The notes below the pieces were generated by a model. It searched no databases and was not told where the DNA came from. It saw nothing but the letters and a program-made list of their open reading frames with translations. Below, piece by piece: positions 21,944 through 33,007 of a stretch of 64,000 nucleotides of DNA (the first letter of the stretch is position 1; each line of letters opens with the position of its first letter). The position numbers and the translations under genes were made by a program. Origin of the DNA: Coniochaeta sp. PMI_546 (lineage: Eukaryota > Ascomycota > Sordariomycetes > Coniochaetales > Coniochaetaceae); assembly GCA_021432605.1 (NCBI GenBank), contig MU271144.1, forward strand, positions 2,662,606 to 2,726,605. Reading direction: 5' to 3'.

Positions 21944-22807
21944 CTAGAAGGGCTTAGCGTCAACTCAATTGGGCCTCGCCAACTTTGACGTCATACCCCG
22001 TCAATTACGTATGTCACATTGTACCTGTACCTTTCTCCGTGTGGCTTGTGCCGAGTTGAACCTTTGGGACCCGTCATCCCACACATTTGAGCTCTTGTCA
22101 TCCTGTCAACGAGAACTCTTGTTTGGCGCCTCAGTTATGTAACATAGTAAGTGTAGTGTACACACGATATGGCCCAATCGCATCTCGTCTTCCCCTCAAC
22201 TTGTTTCATCAAGGTTATCACCGCATGAAACTTACATCACTGCCCGCACACGTAGCAGTCTTAAATGATCTTGTTAAGCTCTCCATTCGACACAGGGTAG
22301 CAATTGCGACTCGAGTTCTAGATTCCATCATTTTTGTTGCGCTTCTGCTCTCTACCGCGTTTCACGGTTGACTACGTGTACACGTATAGCATCGTACCAT
22401 AGGATTGGTGTTAGATCAGTCACAAATTCACAATCTGCACCTTTATCGCGCTGTCAATCTTGACTGCATACACCAGTCTATCCATTCCCGCATACCAGTC
22501 TACACTACCACAGTACTCCTCTCGTGCTGACGACGGCGTCTGACATTGAATCCTGCTCCGTCGCTGCGGGATCTGTCCGGATACGCCAAGTACCTCAATG
22601 GCTCAGCCTCGTACTGTCGTAACCCCCGATTAGGAATTGGAAATCGGTCTCACCATTCCCCGTATTTTTCACGATTCGATATCCAGGGACTGGAGGGACC
22701 ACCTCACTTCTCTCCACTCCGATAAGGTACTGCATAGTGCCTTATATCACTCCACTACCACCTACCTACTACCACGCCCACTGCCCTACCCGGCTGCCGT
22801 CCGCTTC

Positions 22808-22837
22808 ATGCATCACCAAGCAACGCCCAGTGGGTAG
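22808..22837 (+). promoter_or_regulatory. short upstream open reading frame
   Basis: ATG at 22808 opens a nine-residue frame (MHHQATPSG) that stops at 22835-22837, 17 bases before the main ATG of the hydrolase gene. If in the leader, it could lower or condition translation. Confidence 0.45.
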
Positions 22838-22854
22838 CAGCAACTAGTACCACC

Positions 22855-24342
22855 ATGGCCGCCTCGTCGTCGTCCTCCAGTCTCGACGTCCCAGACGTAC
22901 CCAACGCCATCAGTCACCCGATCCAGAGGACCCTCACGGCCCCCTTCATAGTCGGTCCTGACCCTCCCCCGGGCGAGATCTCTACCAGCAACGAGTACGT
23001 GAATCCTTTAGACAGCAAGTCGCGATGGAACCTGTCGGCTCGCGCATTCGCCCTGCGACAGGGCGCGCAGCTGGGCTTCGGCATGCACAACCGTTTCCAG
23101 ACACCGCCTGATCCCCACAAGACACTCTACTTCGACTCGACCCTCGGCTCCGCCAAGGGGAAGGGCGTCATCAAGGTGGACGTCTGGATCCCGCCCTGCT
23201 GCGAGGTCCACAAGAAGCGCAAGCACAAGAAACACGACAAGCCCCTCCGCCCCGCCGTGATCAACTTCCACGGTGGCGGCTTCGTGCTTGGCCAGGGCAC
23301 CGACGACGCCCGCTGGGCCGTGGCAGCAATGTCCGAGATCGACGCCATCGTCTTCGCCGTCAACTACCGCCTGGCACCTACCTACCCCTTCCCGATACCG
23401 ACAGAGGACTGCGTCGACGCCATCTGCCAGATCGCCAAGCTGGCCACCACCAGCCCAGAGTTCAACGTCGACCCGGACCGCATCTTCCTGTCCGGGTTCT
23501 CGGCTGGCGGGAACCTCGCCCTCTCCGCGTGGCTCGTCCTTGCCGACCCACAGAGGTGGAACTACACCCTCCCCGAACCCACCCCCAAGATAGTGGGCAT
23601 AGCCCTCTTCTACCCCTTACTCGACTGGACCATGTCCCGTCCCCGCAAGCGCGCCACCTGCGTCCGGCCCGACCTGACGCTACCGAGCAGCATGACCGAC
23701 CTCTTCGACGCGAGCTACATCTACCCGCCCCTCCCCGTCGACCAGCGCACCGACTGGCGCCTGTCCCCCGGCCTCATGTCCAACGAGCTGCTCGACCGCA
23801 TGCCGCCCCTCCACCTCTGCCTCTGCGAGTACGACATGCTCCTGACCGAGGGCCTCACCTTCGCCGAGCGCCTGCGGCTCCGCGGCAAGTTCGTCGAGGT
23901 CCGCGTCGTCCTGGGCGCCAAGCACGCCTGGGACAAGCCGCCACCGATCGTGCCCAAGGAGAGCGCGGCAATCGAGTACCGCGCCGCGCTCAACAGCATC
24001 AAGAGCTGGATCCGGGACATGGATAAGTGGGAGGGCGGCGGCGGCGGCGGCGGGGACGAGAGCAGCACCAACGTGAGCAGCACCGACGTCAGCAGGGAAG
24101 GGAGCGTCAAGGGCGTGGCCGCGCTGAAGCCCGTCAAGACCTGGAACGGGAGCCTGGACAAGATGAACAGCCCCGAGAGCGGTGCGAGCACGGAGGGCAG
24201 CGTCAGGGGCGTGGAGGTGCCGTCGATACAGATCGAGGATGTTGGCGGGACGCCAGTGGCGCCGCGCATCACGCTCGTGGAGCAGAGAAAGGGGCACAGG
24301 ACGCCGCAGGAGTATTTCCATCGGAGTGTCTCTTCCACTTAG
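22855..24342 (+). CDS. erdH: alpha/beta hydrolase, HSL/abhydrolase-3 type; ErdH candidate
   Basis: Single-exon gene of 495 residues starting in a strong CACCATGG context. The hormone-sensitive-lipase-like fold is clear: oxyanion motif HGGGF (139-143), VFAVNYRLAPTYPFP, nucleophile elbow GFSAG with Ser216, acid CEYDMLLTEG (Asp327) and base KHAWDK (His357). A basic insert (HKKRKHKKHDK) precedes the oxyanion strand. The last 120 residues are Ser/Gly-rich, with seven glycines at about 397 and two similar segments (REGSVKGV, TEGSVRGVE). Known: fungi with ErdS often encode ErdH, a hydrolase that removes aspartate from ergosteryl-aspartate. The gene sits head-to-head with erdS, so ErdH is the leading guess. 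A carboxylesterase or deacetylase of another pathway is the alternative. Confidence 0.6.
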   Translation: MAASSSSSSLDVPDVPNAISHPIQRTLTAPFIVGPDPPPGEISTSNEYVNPLDSKSRWNLSARAFALRQGAQLGFGMHNRFQTPPDPHKTLYFDSTLGSAKGKGVIKVDVWIPPCCEVHKKRKHKKHDKPLRPAVINFHGGGFVLGQGTDDARWAVAAMSEIDAIVFAVNYRLAPTYPFPIPTEDCVDAICQIAKLATTSPEFNVDPDRIFLSGFSAGGNLALSAWLVLADPQRWNYTLPEPTPKIVGIALFYPLLDWTMSRPRKRATCVRPDLTLPSSMTDLFDASYIYPPLPVDQRTDWRLSPGLMSNELLDRMPPLHLCLCEYDMLLTEGLTFAERLRLRGKFVEVRVVLGAKHAWDKPPPIVPKESAAIEYRAALNSIKSWIRDMDKWEGGGGGGGDESSTNVSSTDVSREGSVKGVAALKPVKTWNGSLDKMNSPESGASTEGSVRGVEVPSIQIEDVGGTPVAPRITLVEQRKGHRTPQEYFHRSVSST

Positions 24343-24737
24343 GCTGTGGGTGAGGATGTCTGTATGATGGTGTAGAGCCGAGAAACTAGACTTGGTGATA
24401 ATGTGTATTTTAGAGAGTAGCGAGCGTGGCGTTGGTTGTTTGTATTTTACCACATAGCATATAGAGATTACATTTTGATATTGGTGTTTCTTAGTCTGCT
24501 GACCAGATTGACATTGATCCCGCGGTACGCCATACGGCCCAGCCAATTGGCGAAGGGTCAGCATCACAAGGATACATCAGCCATATGTGCAAACAGCGCC
24601 TCTATTCGCTATCAAGAGGAATGCCAGCTTGCCGGCTCTCGTCTAAGTAATGTTACACTTGGTAGTCGTCGCCAAGCAATACCACCACAACCCAAACTTC
24701 CATACACGTGCCCCCGACTCCAGCCCATGGAATGAGC
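24343..24737. other. convergent intergenic region
   Basis: 395 bp between the 3' ends of the hydrolase and RPT5. It is AT-richer, with no gene seen. Confidence 0.6.
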
Positions 24738-26314
24738 TTAAGCGTAGAAGTTGACGGTCTGTACTCTATGGTTAGCTTCTTTACAACATCAGAAGGGGTG
24801 GGTCGCTGGAGAGTACTACTCACATCCTTCTTCTTGGCCTGGACCTCGGCAATGGCATCGACGTAATGCTCATGGCTGATCTTATTCTTGCCCATGCGCA
24901 GCGCGATCATGCCCGCCTCCACGCACACGGCCTTGAGCATGGCACCGCCGAACTCGTCCGTGCTGCGCGCCAGCTCGTCCCAGTTGACGTTGGGGTCGAC
25001 CTTCATCTTGCGCGAGTGGATCTTGAGGATCTGCGCGCGGGCCTCCTCGTTCGGCAGCGGGAACTCGATCTTCCTGTCCAGCCGGCCGGACCGGAGCAGG
25101 GCCGGGTCGAGGACGTCGACCCTGTTCGTGGCCGCGAGGACCTTGATGCGGTCGTCCGAGGCGAAGCCGTCGAGCTGGTTGAGCAGCTCCAACATTGTGC
25201 GTTGGACCTCGCGATCTCCGGATTTTTCGCTGTCGAAACGCTTCGTGCCGACGGCGTCGAGCTCGTCGATGAAGATGATGCTGGGCGCCTTCTCCTTGGC
25301 GAGGGCGAAGCAGTCGCGGACCAGCTTGGCACCGTCGCCGATGAACATCTGCACCAGCTGCGGGCCGGCGAGCTTGAGGAATGTGGCGTCGGTTTGGGCT
25401 GCGCAGGCACGGGCGAGGAGGGTCTTGCCTGTTCCTGGGGGTCCGTACATGAGAGCACCTACAATGTGTAATGATTAGTGTGTGTCTAGGTTAGAAAGTC
25501 CGTGGTGTTGTTGATGCATACCCTTGGGAGCCTTGATGCCGATTTTCTTGAACCGCTCAGCCTCCTTCATCGGCCAAACAATGGCCTCCACCAACTCCTC
25601 TATTTGCTTGTCCAGTCCACCAACATCGCTGTACTTTTCCGTCGGCTTCTCGTCGACCTCCATCGCCTTGACACGAGAGTCATACTCGGCAGGTAGGGTA
25701 TCCAGAATCAGATAGGAGTCCTTGTTCACACCAATCAGGTCACCTGGCTTCAGGTTGTCTGGATCTACCAGGCCGATCAGGGGGAGGAAGATGGTTTGGC
25801 GGGTAGAAGTCTTGATGACAGCTGATTTGCCCTCTCGCACAGCGTCCAGGTCGATATTCGCTCCTTCTTCGAGGGATTCGGCGGTCGGGTCGAGATCGAG
25901 GAGCTCTACGACGTTTCCGACGAGGTAGGGGAGTTGCCTGTTGAAGAAGAGGTCAGCACGAAGCAACAGACAGCCGCCAAGTCGAGCAAACAAGTATCGT
26001 TACCTGTTGTTGGCAATCTTCTCCTGGTTCTCCTTGATCTTCTCGCCCATCGTAGCCTTTTCGTGTGATAACCGCTGGTACTCGCTCTTCATTATTCTCG
26101 AGTCGTTCTCGAGGAGTCGCCGCCGGGTGAGAATGTCTTGGGTGTTGAGGCTGAGGATTTCGTCGTCGAGGATGTCCTCCTCCGGTTCCGCATCCTTCAT
26201 CTCTGCGTCTCCATCCTGCTTCGTGTTGCTGTTGCCCTTGCCATCTTTGCTGCTCTTGTCCTTGTCGCCCTGATCCCGGTTGGAGCTGCCACCGGGCGCT
26301 TGCACGCTGGACAT
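24738..26314 (-). CDS. RPT5: 26S proteasome regulatory ATPase RPT5
   Basis: AAA+ ATPase of the 19S base that unfolds substrates and opens the 20S gate. Exons on the minus strand are 26004-26314, 25522-25937, 24824-25458 and 24738-24758, giving 460 residues. An N-terminal charged, disordered part and coiled coil ([20 protein letters not shown]) lead into the OB domain ([16 protein letters not shown]). The ATPase shows Walker A GPPGTGKT, Walker [16 protein letters not shown], second region [20 protein letters not shown] and a C-terminal helical domain. The last exon has only seven codons (TVNFYA and stop) and supplies the conserved HbYX-type FYA tail that docks into the alpha ring. All phases close. 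Confidence 0.96.
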
Positions 26315-26982
26315 ATTGGAAGTCTAGAGCTGATGCTGATGGAAGGAGTATCAGGCAAGGTTGACGTGAGGTTGTGCGAGTGGAGAGGTGATTTGCGGAA
26401 GATTGGTTTGTCAGACGGGGCTGTTTGTATTTGGGAGATGGGCGATGCTACGATGAGAAATGCCACCGACGATGTCGAGAGCTCCAGCAACCTATCCAGC
26501 AATGAGGCGAGCTGCAAGGCAGTCGAAGTCGCGTAATCCATTCAACAGCCTGGCAAGGTACCCACAACAGCGACTAGTCCCGAAAAGGTAAGACCATGGT
26601 TGGGGTCAGCACGTGACAGCCCTCTCTTATACCTTCTTATCCCATCGCTAACAAAGTTCAGGAAGGTCTACCTCTAGCTGACACAGCGAGCTCGACAGCT
26701 TAGGTAGATGAAGAATGATTGAAGGGTTTTAATAGCAGGCTAACCGACCAGAAGGTGCCCGATAATTACAACAAGTTAGGTACAAAGGCATGCGACACAG
26801 GCCCATGCTAAGAGATGCAACCAGATAGCCTTCCCAATGCAACTCCGTCCGAAGAAACGCTGTCTGAAAGGATTAAACATATGAGAACCTTGGCAATTCA
26901 AAGGTAAAAAGGCATAGTCGCAGTCGTCGCTATCTCGGCAAGGACAGTATATCCTCCCTGCAGACTCTCGTGACAGCCCACA
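26315..26982. other. intergenic, RPT5 leader to Tic20-like 3' end
   Basis: Both flanking genes are on the minus strand. Presumed RPT5 promoter; no extra gene supported. Confidence 0.55.
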
Positions 26983-27780
26983 TCACTCATCATCCAGTAT
27001 CCTGCTGGCTATAGGCCCGATGACAGGGATCTCAAATCTGTATACTGTCAGCATGGCCACACTGTACCGTGATTGCAATTACAAACATACCTATCGAGCG
27101 TATCTGCATCCCAATATGCCCTCATCACCAACCATCCTATCAATACAATATCGCCGATGAAAAGGACCCAGCTGAGGAATCTCGACCACGAGAATAGCAG
27201 GTGTATGACGAATATTGCCGTAAACAGGAGGCTAGACTGCCACGCATGGAATCTGATGCCGGTAGTTAGCAATACGCCTTGAACCCCGCGCGAAAGCGCT
27301 ACAACATGGAAGCCAAACACACCTGACATAATCACTCTTCCTCTCCAAGACCAAGAGCAGTATCGGCCCCAAGGGCGGGAAAGCAAGATACGCCAGACAC
27401 GCCTCGTAATCCAGCCTGATGCCCAGACTGGTATCGAACTCGCTGACCATCCCCTCCCTCGCGCCCAGAGCCCCAAAGTAGTCGCCGACCATCCCAGCGG
27501 CACCTCCTCCGTGCGCCGCGTCTATGTTCGGACTGGTATCCTGGTAGCCCCCGGGTGCCTGGTATCCTGCCACTCCGCCGCCGACGGGACTTCGTATGCC
27601 GTCCCCGGACCAGGCTCGTTGCGGCTGGGGGTGTTGTAGTGGCGGGGGTGAGGCGACTGATATGCGGCGCGGTCGGTTGCTGGCGCTCTCCCATGCTCGG
27701 GGCGAGGAGACGCCGTCGTTCCCGGGCGAGAGGGTGCGGCCGTGCTCGGGTGGGGAGGATTGATAGGGGGCGAAGTCCAT
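26983..27780 (-). CDS. Tic20-like/DUF4870 small membrane protein
   Basis: Predicted 224-residue integral membrane protein of unknown function. Minus-strand exons are 27323-27780, 27091-27252 and 26983-27037. Residues 1-120 are hydrophilic, rich in Pro, Gly and Ser. After it comes the conserved block DYEACLAYLAFPPLGPILLL, then ERKSDYVRFHAWQSSL across the first splice. Membrane segments follow (LLFTAIFVIHLLFSW and LSWVLFIGDIVLIGWLVM). The C-terminal FEIPVIGPIASRILDDE sits on the last exon. The pattern of a hydrophobic pair around RFHAWQS is that of the Tic20-like/DUF4870 family; fungal members are uncharacterised. The first exon start at 27780 is the first ATG of the open frame. Confidence 0.82.
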
Positions 27781-28654
27781 TGTTGCTGAGGGACGGTGAG
27801 GTACGGAGGTTGAGTGGGTGTTGAGCTACTAGTAGCTGTAGCTAAGGTAGTCGTGGTAGATAGTCGCAGCTTGAAACGTGGAGATCTGCCGGTCTGCGAA
27901 CCAATGTCTTCGGTACAAGTACTTCGTACTGCTTAGGCCCAGAGCAGTACCGAGCTCCTTGGTGCCGTTGTCGTGCTTACCGAAAGCAAGCCATGGTGAA
28001 AATGCGTTGTAATGGATGGCTCAGGATTTGGTCGTCAAAGTGCTGTTGAAGCAGGTGTTGCTGTCGATAGATTTGTCGCAGTACTGCGCAGTACGTACAC
28101 CAGCCGCGTCGGCGAGGTGCGTGAAGGCTGCGAGGTTGAAATGAGGGTCACCGTGCGAAATGGTAGTGCGCGTCTCCCTATTCAACTGTGCTGATTTGAC
28201 GGTGCCTTTGACCAGGACGCTTCAGGACACCAGTGGCATAGTACTAGTAGCATTATCTAAGGTATAAATTTATAGCTAGGTACTAGTCAAAGTTCCCTAA
28301 TGGGTTTATTCGTGTTAAGAACCCCTGTGCCATTCTTTGCCTTGGGACAATCTACCTAAGGTACCTCTAGACACAATTCGACTTTGCTGCTGTTTCAAAC
28401 ATCAATTTGGTCTAAGCCAAAGTTTTCGACAATGTGTACCAGTGAGCAACAATAGTAAGTTAATAAATCGTGAACGTGCTGCATTGACGAGCCGTAACAA
28501 CACAGTATATCATTACAAGAATGATTCCTTTGGAGACATTGTAGCGTGTGTAGGCCCGAGACCCAGTCACCATCACAGAGGGCCTCCATGGCCGTTCGAA
28601 TCACAGCATTTACAATGAATCAGGTTCCCCTGTCTTGTTTGCTCATAAAACAGC
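27781..28654. other. intergenic
   Basis: 0.87 kb between two minus-strand genes. Several short tandem-like GTAC/AGTAC motifs occur near 27910-28100 and 28260, but no clear repeat unit and no gene. Confidence 0.5.
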
Positions 28655-29968
28655 CTATTCCACCTTGGCATCATCAGCTACACCAACGGACCCAAACGTC
28701 GGAGACTTGTCAACCTTGGTACATCCACTCAACCTGGCCTCACCTTCGGCACCCGGCATGTGTATTGCGCCGGCACATGGTCGGAAATACTGTCTGAGAG
28801 TCTCAGTGGCCTCGCGCTCGCGCTCCAACCCCAGGGATCTCGCCGCATCCAAGCACCGCTGCCGAATCACGTCCGGCGCATCGTCGCAGTAGCGGATGAG
28901 AGCATCCGCCACCAGCCGGAATCCTTGCGACTTCGGCGTCTCAAACCTTACCATGCCGCGGTGGTCGGCAGCAATAGCGGCCCGCTCCGTGTCGTCGTAC
29001 GTCGGGGCGGCGCTCTCGCGGGTGACGATGTAGGCGCTGCCGAGCCGGCCGGGGAAGGGCGTCGGGTCCTGCTCCCAGAAGAAGAAGATGCTGAAGTTGC
29101 GCATGATGGGGACGAAGTAGTCGGTGATGTTCTGAAGCGTTTCAGACTCCGTCTCAAGTGCATTGACTAGGTCAGACCTGGACATCTTGCCACCTGTGGC
29201 GATGGCGCCGAGCTTCTTGATGTAGTTCAGGTAGGTTGCTGCGGAGGAGCCCTGAGTGTGTTGGTCAGGCTGAAGTGAGAAACGAGAGTTAATGGTGGGA
29301 ACGGCCACTAACATGATGAGGGGTGCCGAAGAAGAGGATGCCGTAAGTGCAGCTGAAGATGGAATAGTCGTGAGAAACCTTGTACGAGGTGCGAGTCTGG
29401 GCATAGGTCAAAGCCTGGAGGAGCCAAGTTAGGTGTTTGGATTAGCAAAGCTAGCATTGTGATAATATACTTACTCGCTTCACGATGATGCCGCCGAGGG
29501 AGTGGCAGAGGAAGATGATCGGTTTGTCGGCCATTCCGGAGAGCTGGACCCTGCTTAGCAGTTGCTCCATCCTTGGTGAGAGGGACTTACTCGTCTGTCC
29601 GCAGCCAGGTTTGCCACGAGAGTGTGGGCGTGATGGTGGATGCGGTCCTTGGTGGGACGCCCGCCGGTGAGGGAAGTGAAATCAGCGTTGAATCCCCATA
29701 CTAAGATACGGGCGTTTTTGACGTGCTTCGGAAGAAATTGGGGGTCGTTGAGCCAGCAGCTGCCCGATTCGGTCGTCCATGTACTCAGCGCCCCCCCGTT
29801 GAGACCATGAACCGCAACAATGCTAGGTTGGTTAGGTCGCCAGACTCGATTGGGGGACGTGGTGGCATGAGGACCTTGGACTCACTCAACCTCTGGTTCT
29901 ATAGAGTCCGGGGGCCTGTAAAGCTCGTGAATTCCATACAACTTTCCCTGAGGCTCGGCAATTTTCAT
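28655..29968 (-). CDS. SERAC1/SesB-like alpha/beta hydrolase, catalytic motif intact
   Basis: Free-standing serine-hydrolase-like protein of 360 residues from five exons: 29886-29968, 29591-29822, 29475-29543, 29313-29414 and 28655-29251. The fold is recognisable as the lipase-like domain that fungi place at the front of many NLR proteins. Visible motifs are DIVAVHGLNGGALSTW (oxyanion HG), KPIIFLCHSLGGIIVKR (nucleophile Ser120), ILFFGTPHHG and AADHRGMVRF (likely catalytic His). It is clearly homologous to the first 290 residues of the NLR 3 kb away, sharing PIIFLCH.xGG, TRTxxKV and FFGTPH, but keeps the active residues. There is no NB-ARC or repeat domain. Substrate unknown; lipid or acyl ester hydrolysis is a family-based guess. 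The acceptor of exon 3 (29544) was chosen for frame. Confidence 0.85.
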
Positions 29969-30440
29969 CTTGAGTAATGCCACCTCCGTCCGATAGAAGG
30001 GAGTCAATGAATTTTAGGAATGATATTGTGGAGCAGACGGCCGTGGTGTTTCTGCATTTTAGCCACAGGGCCGCCTGGACGCCTTTCCACTGTCCTGTTG
30101 AAGGGGCTAGCCTTCGTTTGGGTCTGGAAACATGATACCAGGGTTGGTATGCAGTCCGAACTTGAGTGTAGGTTGCACTGCCTAGTCTCAAACACTTAGA
30201 CACGTCTCGACAGGGTCAAGGCGGCTCGTCGGCCAATAACACGCCAAAGTCTTATCCCCAGGAGTGCTTCTTAGAAGGAGGGTGGGAGGGGGGACGAGTA
30301 CAAGTCAAGACCCAGCTAGGCCAGTTTCCGAGCGACCACTGGTTGCTGATGACTCTACTGGTAGAATTGGTGCATGCAGCAGTTCATAGGAAAACTTAAT
30401 GGGTCTCTGAGTATACAAAAGAGTCAGGTCACACAGGTGA
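29969..30440. other. intergenic
   Basis: 472 bp between the 5' end of the hydrolase and the 3' end of the P450, both on the minus strand. No gene seen. Confidence 0.55.
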
Positions 30441-32102
30441 CTAAAAGCTTCTGCTAACAGTGACCTTGCACCCATCAGCACTTGAGAGTACGAGTGTCAA
30501 GACCTGTCGTTCTGTCCCTACCGGCTCTGCCTTCTGCCCTATTGGCAGCTCGATAAGAGAGAATGTTTGGAGGAGTCGCACAACTGTATACGAGACTTCC
30601 ATCAATGCGAAATCCTCCCCGAGGCACTGTCTAGGACCACCGATGAAGGGGAAGTAACCCCAACCAACATCGGTCAGTTCCCCAGTCTCCCATCTTTCCG
30701 GGCGAAAACTGTCTGCATCTTGGCCAAATATGTTCTTCTTCCGTGAGTTCACGTACTGCGAGAAGACAACCATCTCTCCCTTCCTAACCATTATCGGGCT
30801 CGTGCCATCCGGGCCTCCCCCTGTTGGAAGTAGAGTGGTCTTGACAGCCTCACGGTTGTTCAGCGGGACGGGCGGGTAGAGTCGAAGACTCTCTTTTATC
30901 ACACAGGCCAGAAATGGCATTTTTCTGATTTGTTCGCGTGTTGGGCTGGTCAGGTCACCCATAACAGTTTTAATTTCGCGACGTAACCTTTCCATGACAG
31001 CTGGGTGGCGGACCAGAAGACGAAAGGTCCATGATAAGCAACACGCCGTCGTGTCGCGCCCTGCGAGCAGGACGTTGAGTAGTTGATCACGAAGATCCAT
31101 TTCGGTAGCGGACTCCTGTGCGACTTGTCTGATGAACCAGGAGGCCGAGTCCTGTTGTGCCACATCGCAACTTCCGTAGGCTTCATGCATGAATCCATGT
31201 TCGCGGATATATCGCTCGACAAAGCGGTGTACATTACGACACGCCTTGCGGAAAGCCGGGGGGTTGTACATGAAGTGGAACGGGGCAAGTCGAAATCGTT
31301 TCGCAAGACCCTCCTGTGCAATGTTGAAGCTCTCGGCAAATTCTCGATTGTCAACGGCCTGGTCGATATCGGCCCGCAAGCTGTAAACAGATTGTCCAAA
31401 GAGCAGCTCCGTCGCGATATCCAACGTGAGGTTGAAGAAGAGCGGCTGCAGATCAACGACCCCGTCGGGCATGCGGTCTATCAGATTTCCAACGTGCTCA
31501 TCAAAGTAACGCAGGTCTTGATATTGCGCACGAACAAACTGCTTTCGCAAGAGTTGCCGTGAGTGTTTCCAGGCAGCCCCTTCCTGAGTGAAGATACCGT
31601 GGCCGAGAAGCGGGGAAAAGACGGCCGGCCGGCATCCAAATCCGTAATCCTTGAAGTTCGTCGAGAGGAGGACTTCGACATTCTGCGGGTGCAGAACATG
31701 ATAGGCGCGAGGGCCGATCAACAAATATTGGCACAGCATGTTTCCGGGTTCGTAGTCCTTCGCGATCGAGCACAGGAAGGCGAGAAGACGGCCATCAGCA
31801 TTAGATTCCCAGAGTTCCTTGATGCGGTCGACTCCTAAGGGCCACCGCTTTGGAAGCTCCGGCGGCAATCCGCAACCATGCTCGCGGCCGTAGAGAGTAT
31901 CAGTCTCATATGATCATCCGTGTTAGCAAGACGGGTTGGAAACAGACATTGGCAACATTCTCACCCGGTATTCCCATGCTTTTTTGAGTACATTATAGAC
32001 GACGTGCGCAATCGCGAAGCTGGCAAAGCCCAGTATCAATGCGCTAAGCCGCCAGCTTGTGGTCGGATCGCTCTCGACGGCTCTGAGGGGCGGAAGTCCC
32101 AT
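30441..32102 (-). CDS. cytochrome P450, CYP52-like (alkane/fatty-acid hydroxylase type)
   Basis: ER-anchored haem monooxygenase of 533 residues. Exons are 31965-32102 and 30441-31904. Exon 1 encodes an N-terminal membrane anchor (LSALILGFASFAIAHVVYNV). Exon 2 opens with REHGCGLPPELPKRWPLGVD, the cysteine-proline pattern typical of CYP52 and its relatives. Canonical motifs are the I-helix LLAGRDTTACCLSW, the K-helix KESLRLYPPVPLNNR, the PERW region DSFRPERWETG, and the haem ligand FIGGPRQCLG (Cys near residue 473). Family members hydroxylate the terminal carbon of n-alkanes and fatty acids; the true substrate here is unknown. The position between the free hydrolase and the NLR could be chance. 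Confidence 0.92.
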
Positions 32103-33007
32103 ATCTCCCTGATAGTGTTCGTGAGAACATTGATCTCAGTGCTCAGCTCGTACAGCGTACGGGGGGACAGCGGTTTCGCATCCTTTTCTACGATAATACA
32201 ACATAGGCAGCCGAGGGCAGCGTGACCTCGAAGCGCTCTGCAGCTGCCCCTGACCCTCCCCACCTCCACCGAGCCGGGGACTTGCATGTGCGCCAAGCGC
32301 TGCGCGAGCGGTCGGGGAATCGGCCGGCGGATTGCGGACGGTCCCTATTGGCCAGAGTCCACATTCGCATTTGCTGCAGCAAACCACCCACGTCGATGAA
32401 TGTCTATGCAACTTATCGAGAGGAAAAGGTATGTGTACATCACACAGAATGAGGTAAGTACCTTACCAGGTAGGTATCTAAGGTGCCTCTAGTCAACATC
32501 ACGATTGCACCCGTCCATGGATAATAGTTTCAAGAAGACGCCGGTTCACAGTAAATAGGCACGGCACTGTCGTCATTTCCTATACAGTAAAGCTTATTGT
32601 CATCATAATTCATACTATCAGACATTATCGCGAGATACTTTGTGTAGTTTTCGATCAGGCTGCGCGGAAACTTGGTACCTATAAGCCGTACCAAGAGCAC
32701 CCGGCCAATCTTCCCAGTCTGTGTTCGGGGTAGAGGTACCTTGCCCTGAGACAGGACCGCCCTTCCCGCTCGGCCTACCAACCTACCAGCACTCCTGCGT
32801 CGGCCAGCCCCCCGCTCTTCCGCTGCTGCACTTTCAACACAAAGCCAGTAGTCGCCAGTCGGCAGGACGGCACTCGTCGCAACGATCTCTCTCAGCCTGA
32901 GGCTTGGGCGACCTCCAAGGACGTCGTCGATATCCAGAGGACGCACTGCCCTGGGACAGATATAGCGTCAAATATGTCAATGAATCGCCCACTAACACCT
33001 TTGAAGC
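32103..33007. promoter_or_regulatory. divergent region, P450 / NLR
   Basis: 905 bp between start codons. A minus-strand frame at 32530-32946 has mixed codon use and no family signal, so it is not called. Both promoters should lie here. Confidence 0.5.

Larger units (their letters stand above)
20791..22854. promoter_or_regulatory. divergent regulatory region, erdS / hydrolase
   Basis: 2.06 kb between the two start codons. It holds the GCT repeat at 20812-20830, overlapping inverted repeats at 21903-21943, and a short upstream frame at 22808-22837. Frames near 21445-21850 occur on both strands at once and lack codon bias, so they are not called. Confidence 0.5.

Noticed and set aside
23680-24567. 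Minus-strand frame of 295 codons
   Set aside because: Antisense to the hydrolase coding region; no domain.
32530-32946. Minus-strand frame of 138 codons between P450 and NLR
   Set aside because: Mixed wobble use, no ATG at its 5' end, no family resemblance; could be a remnant but is not supported.
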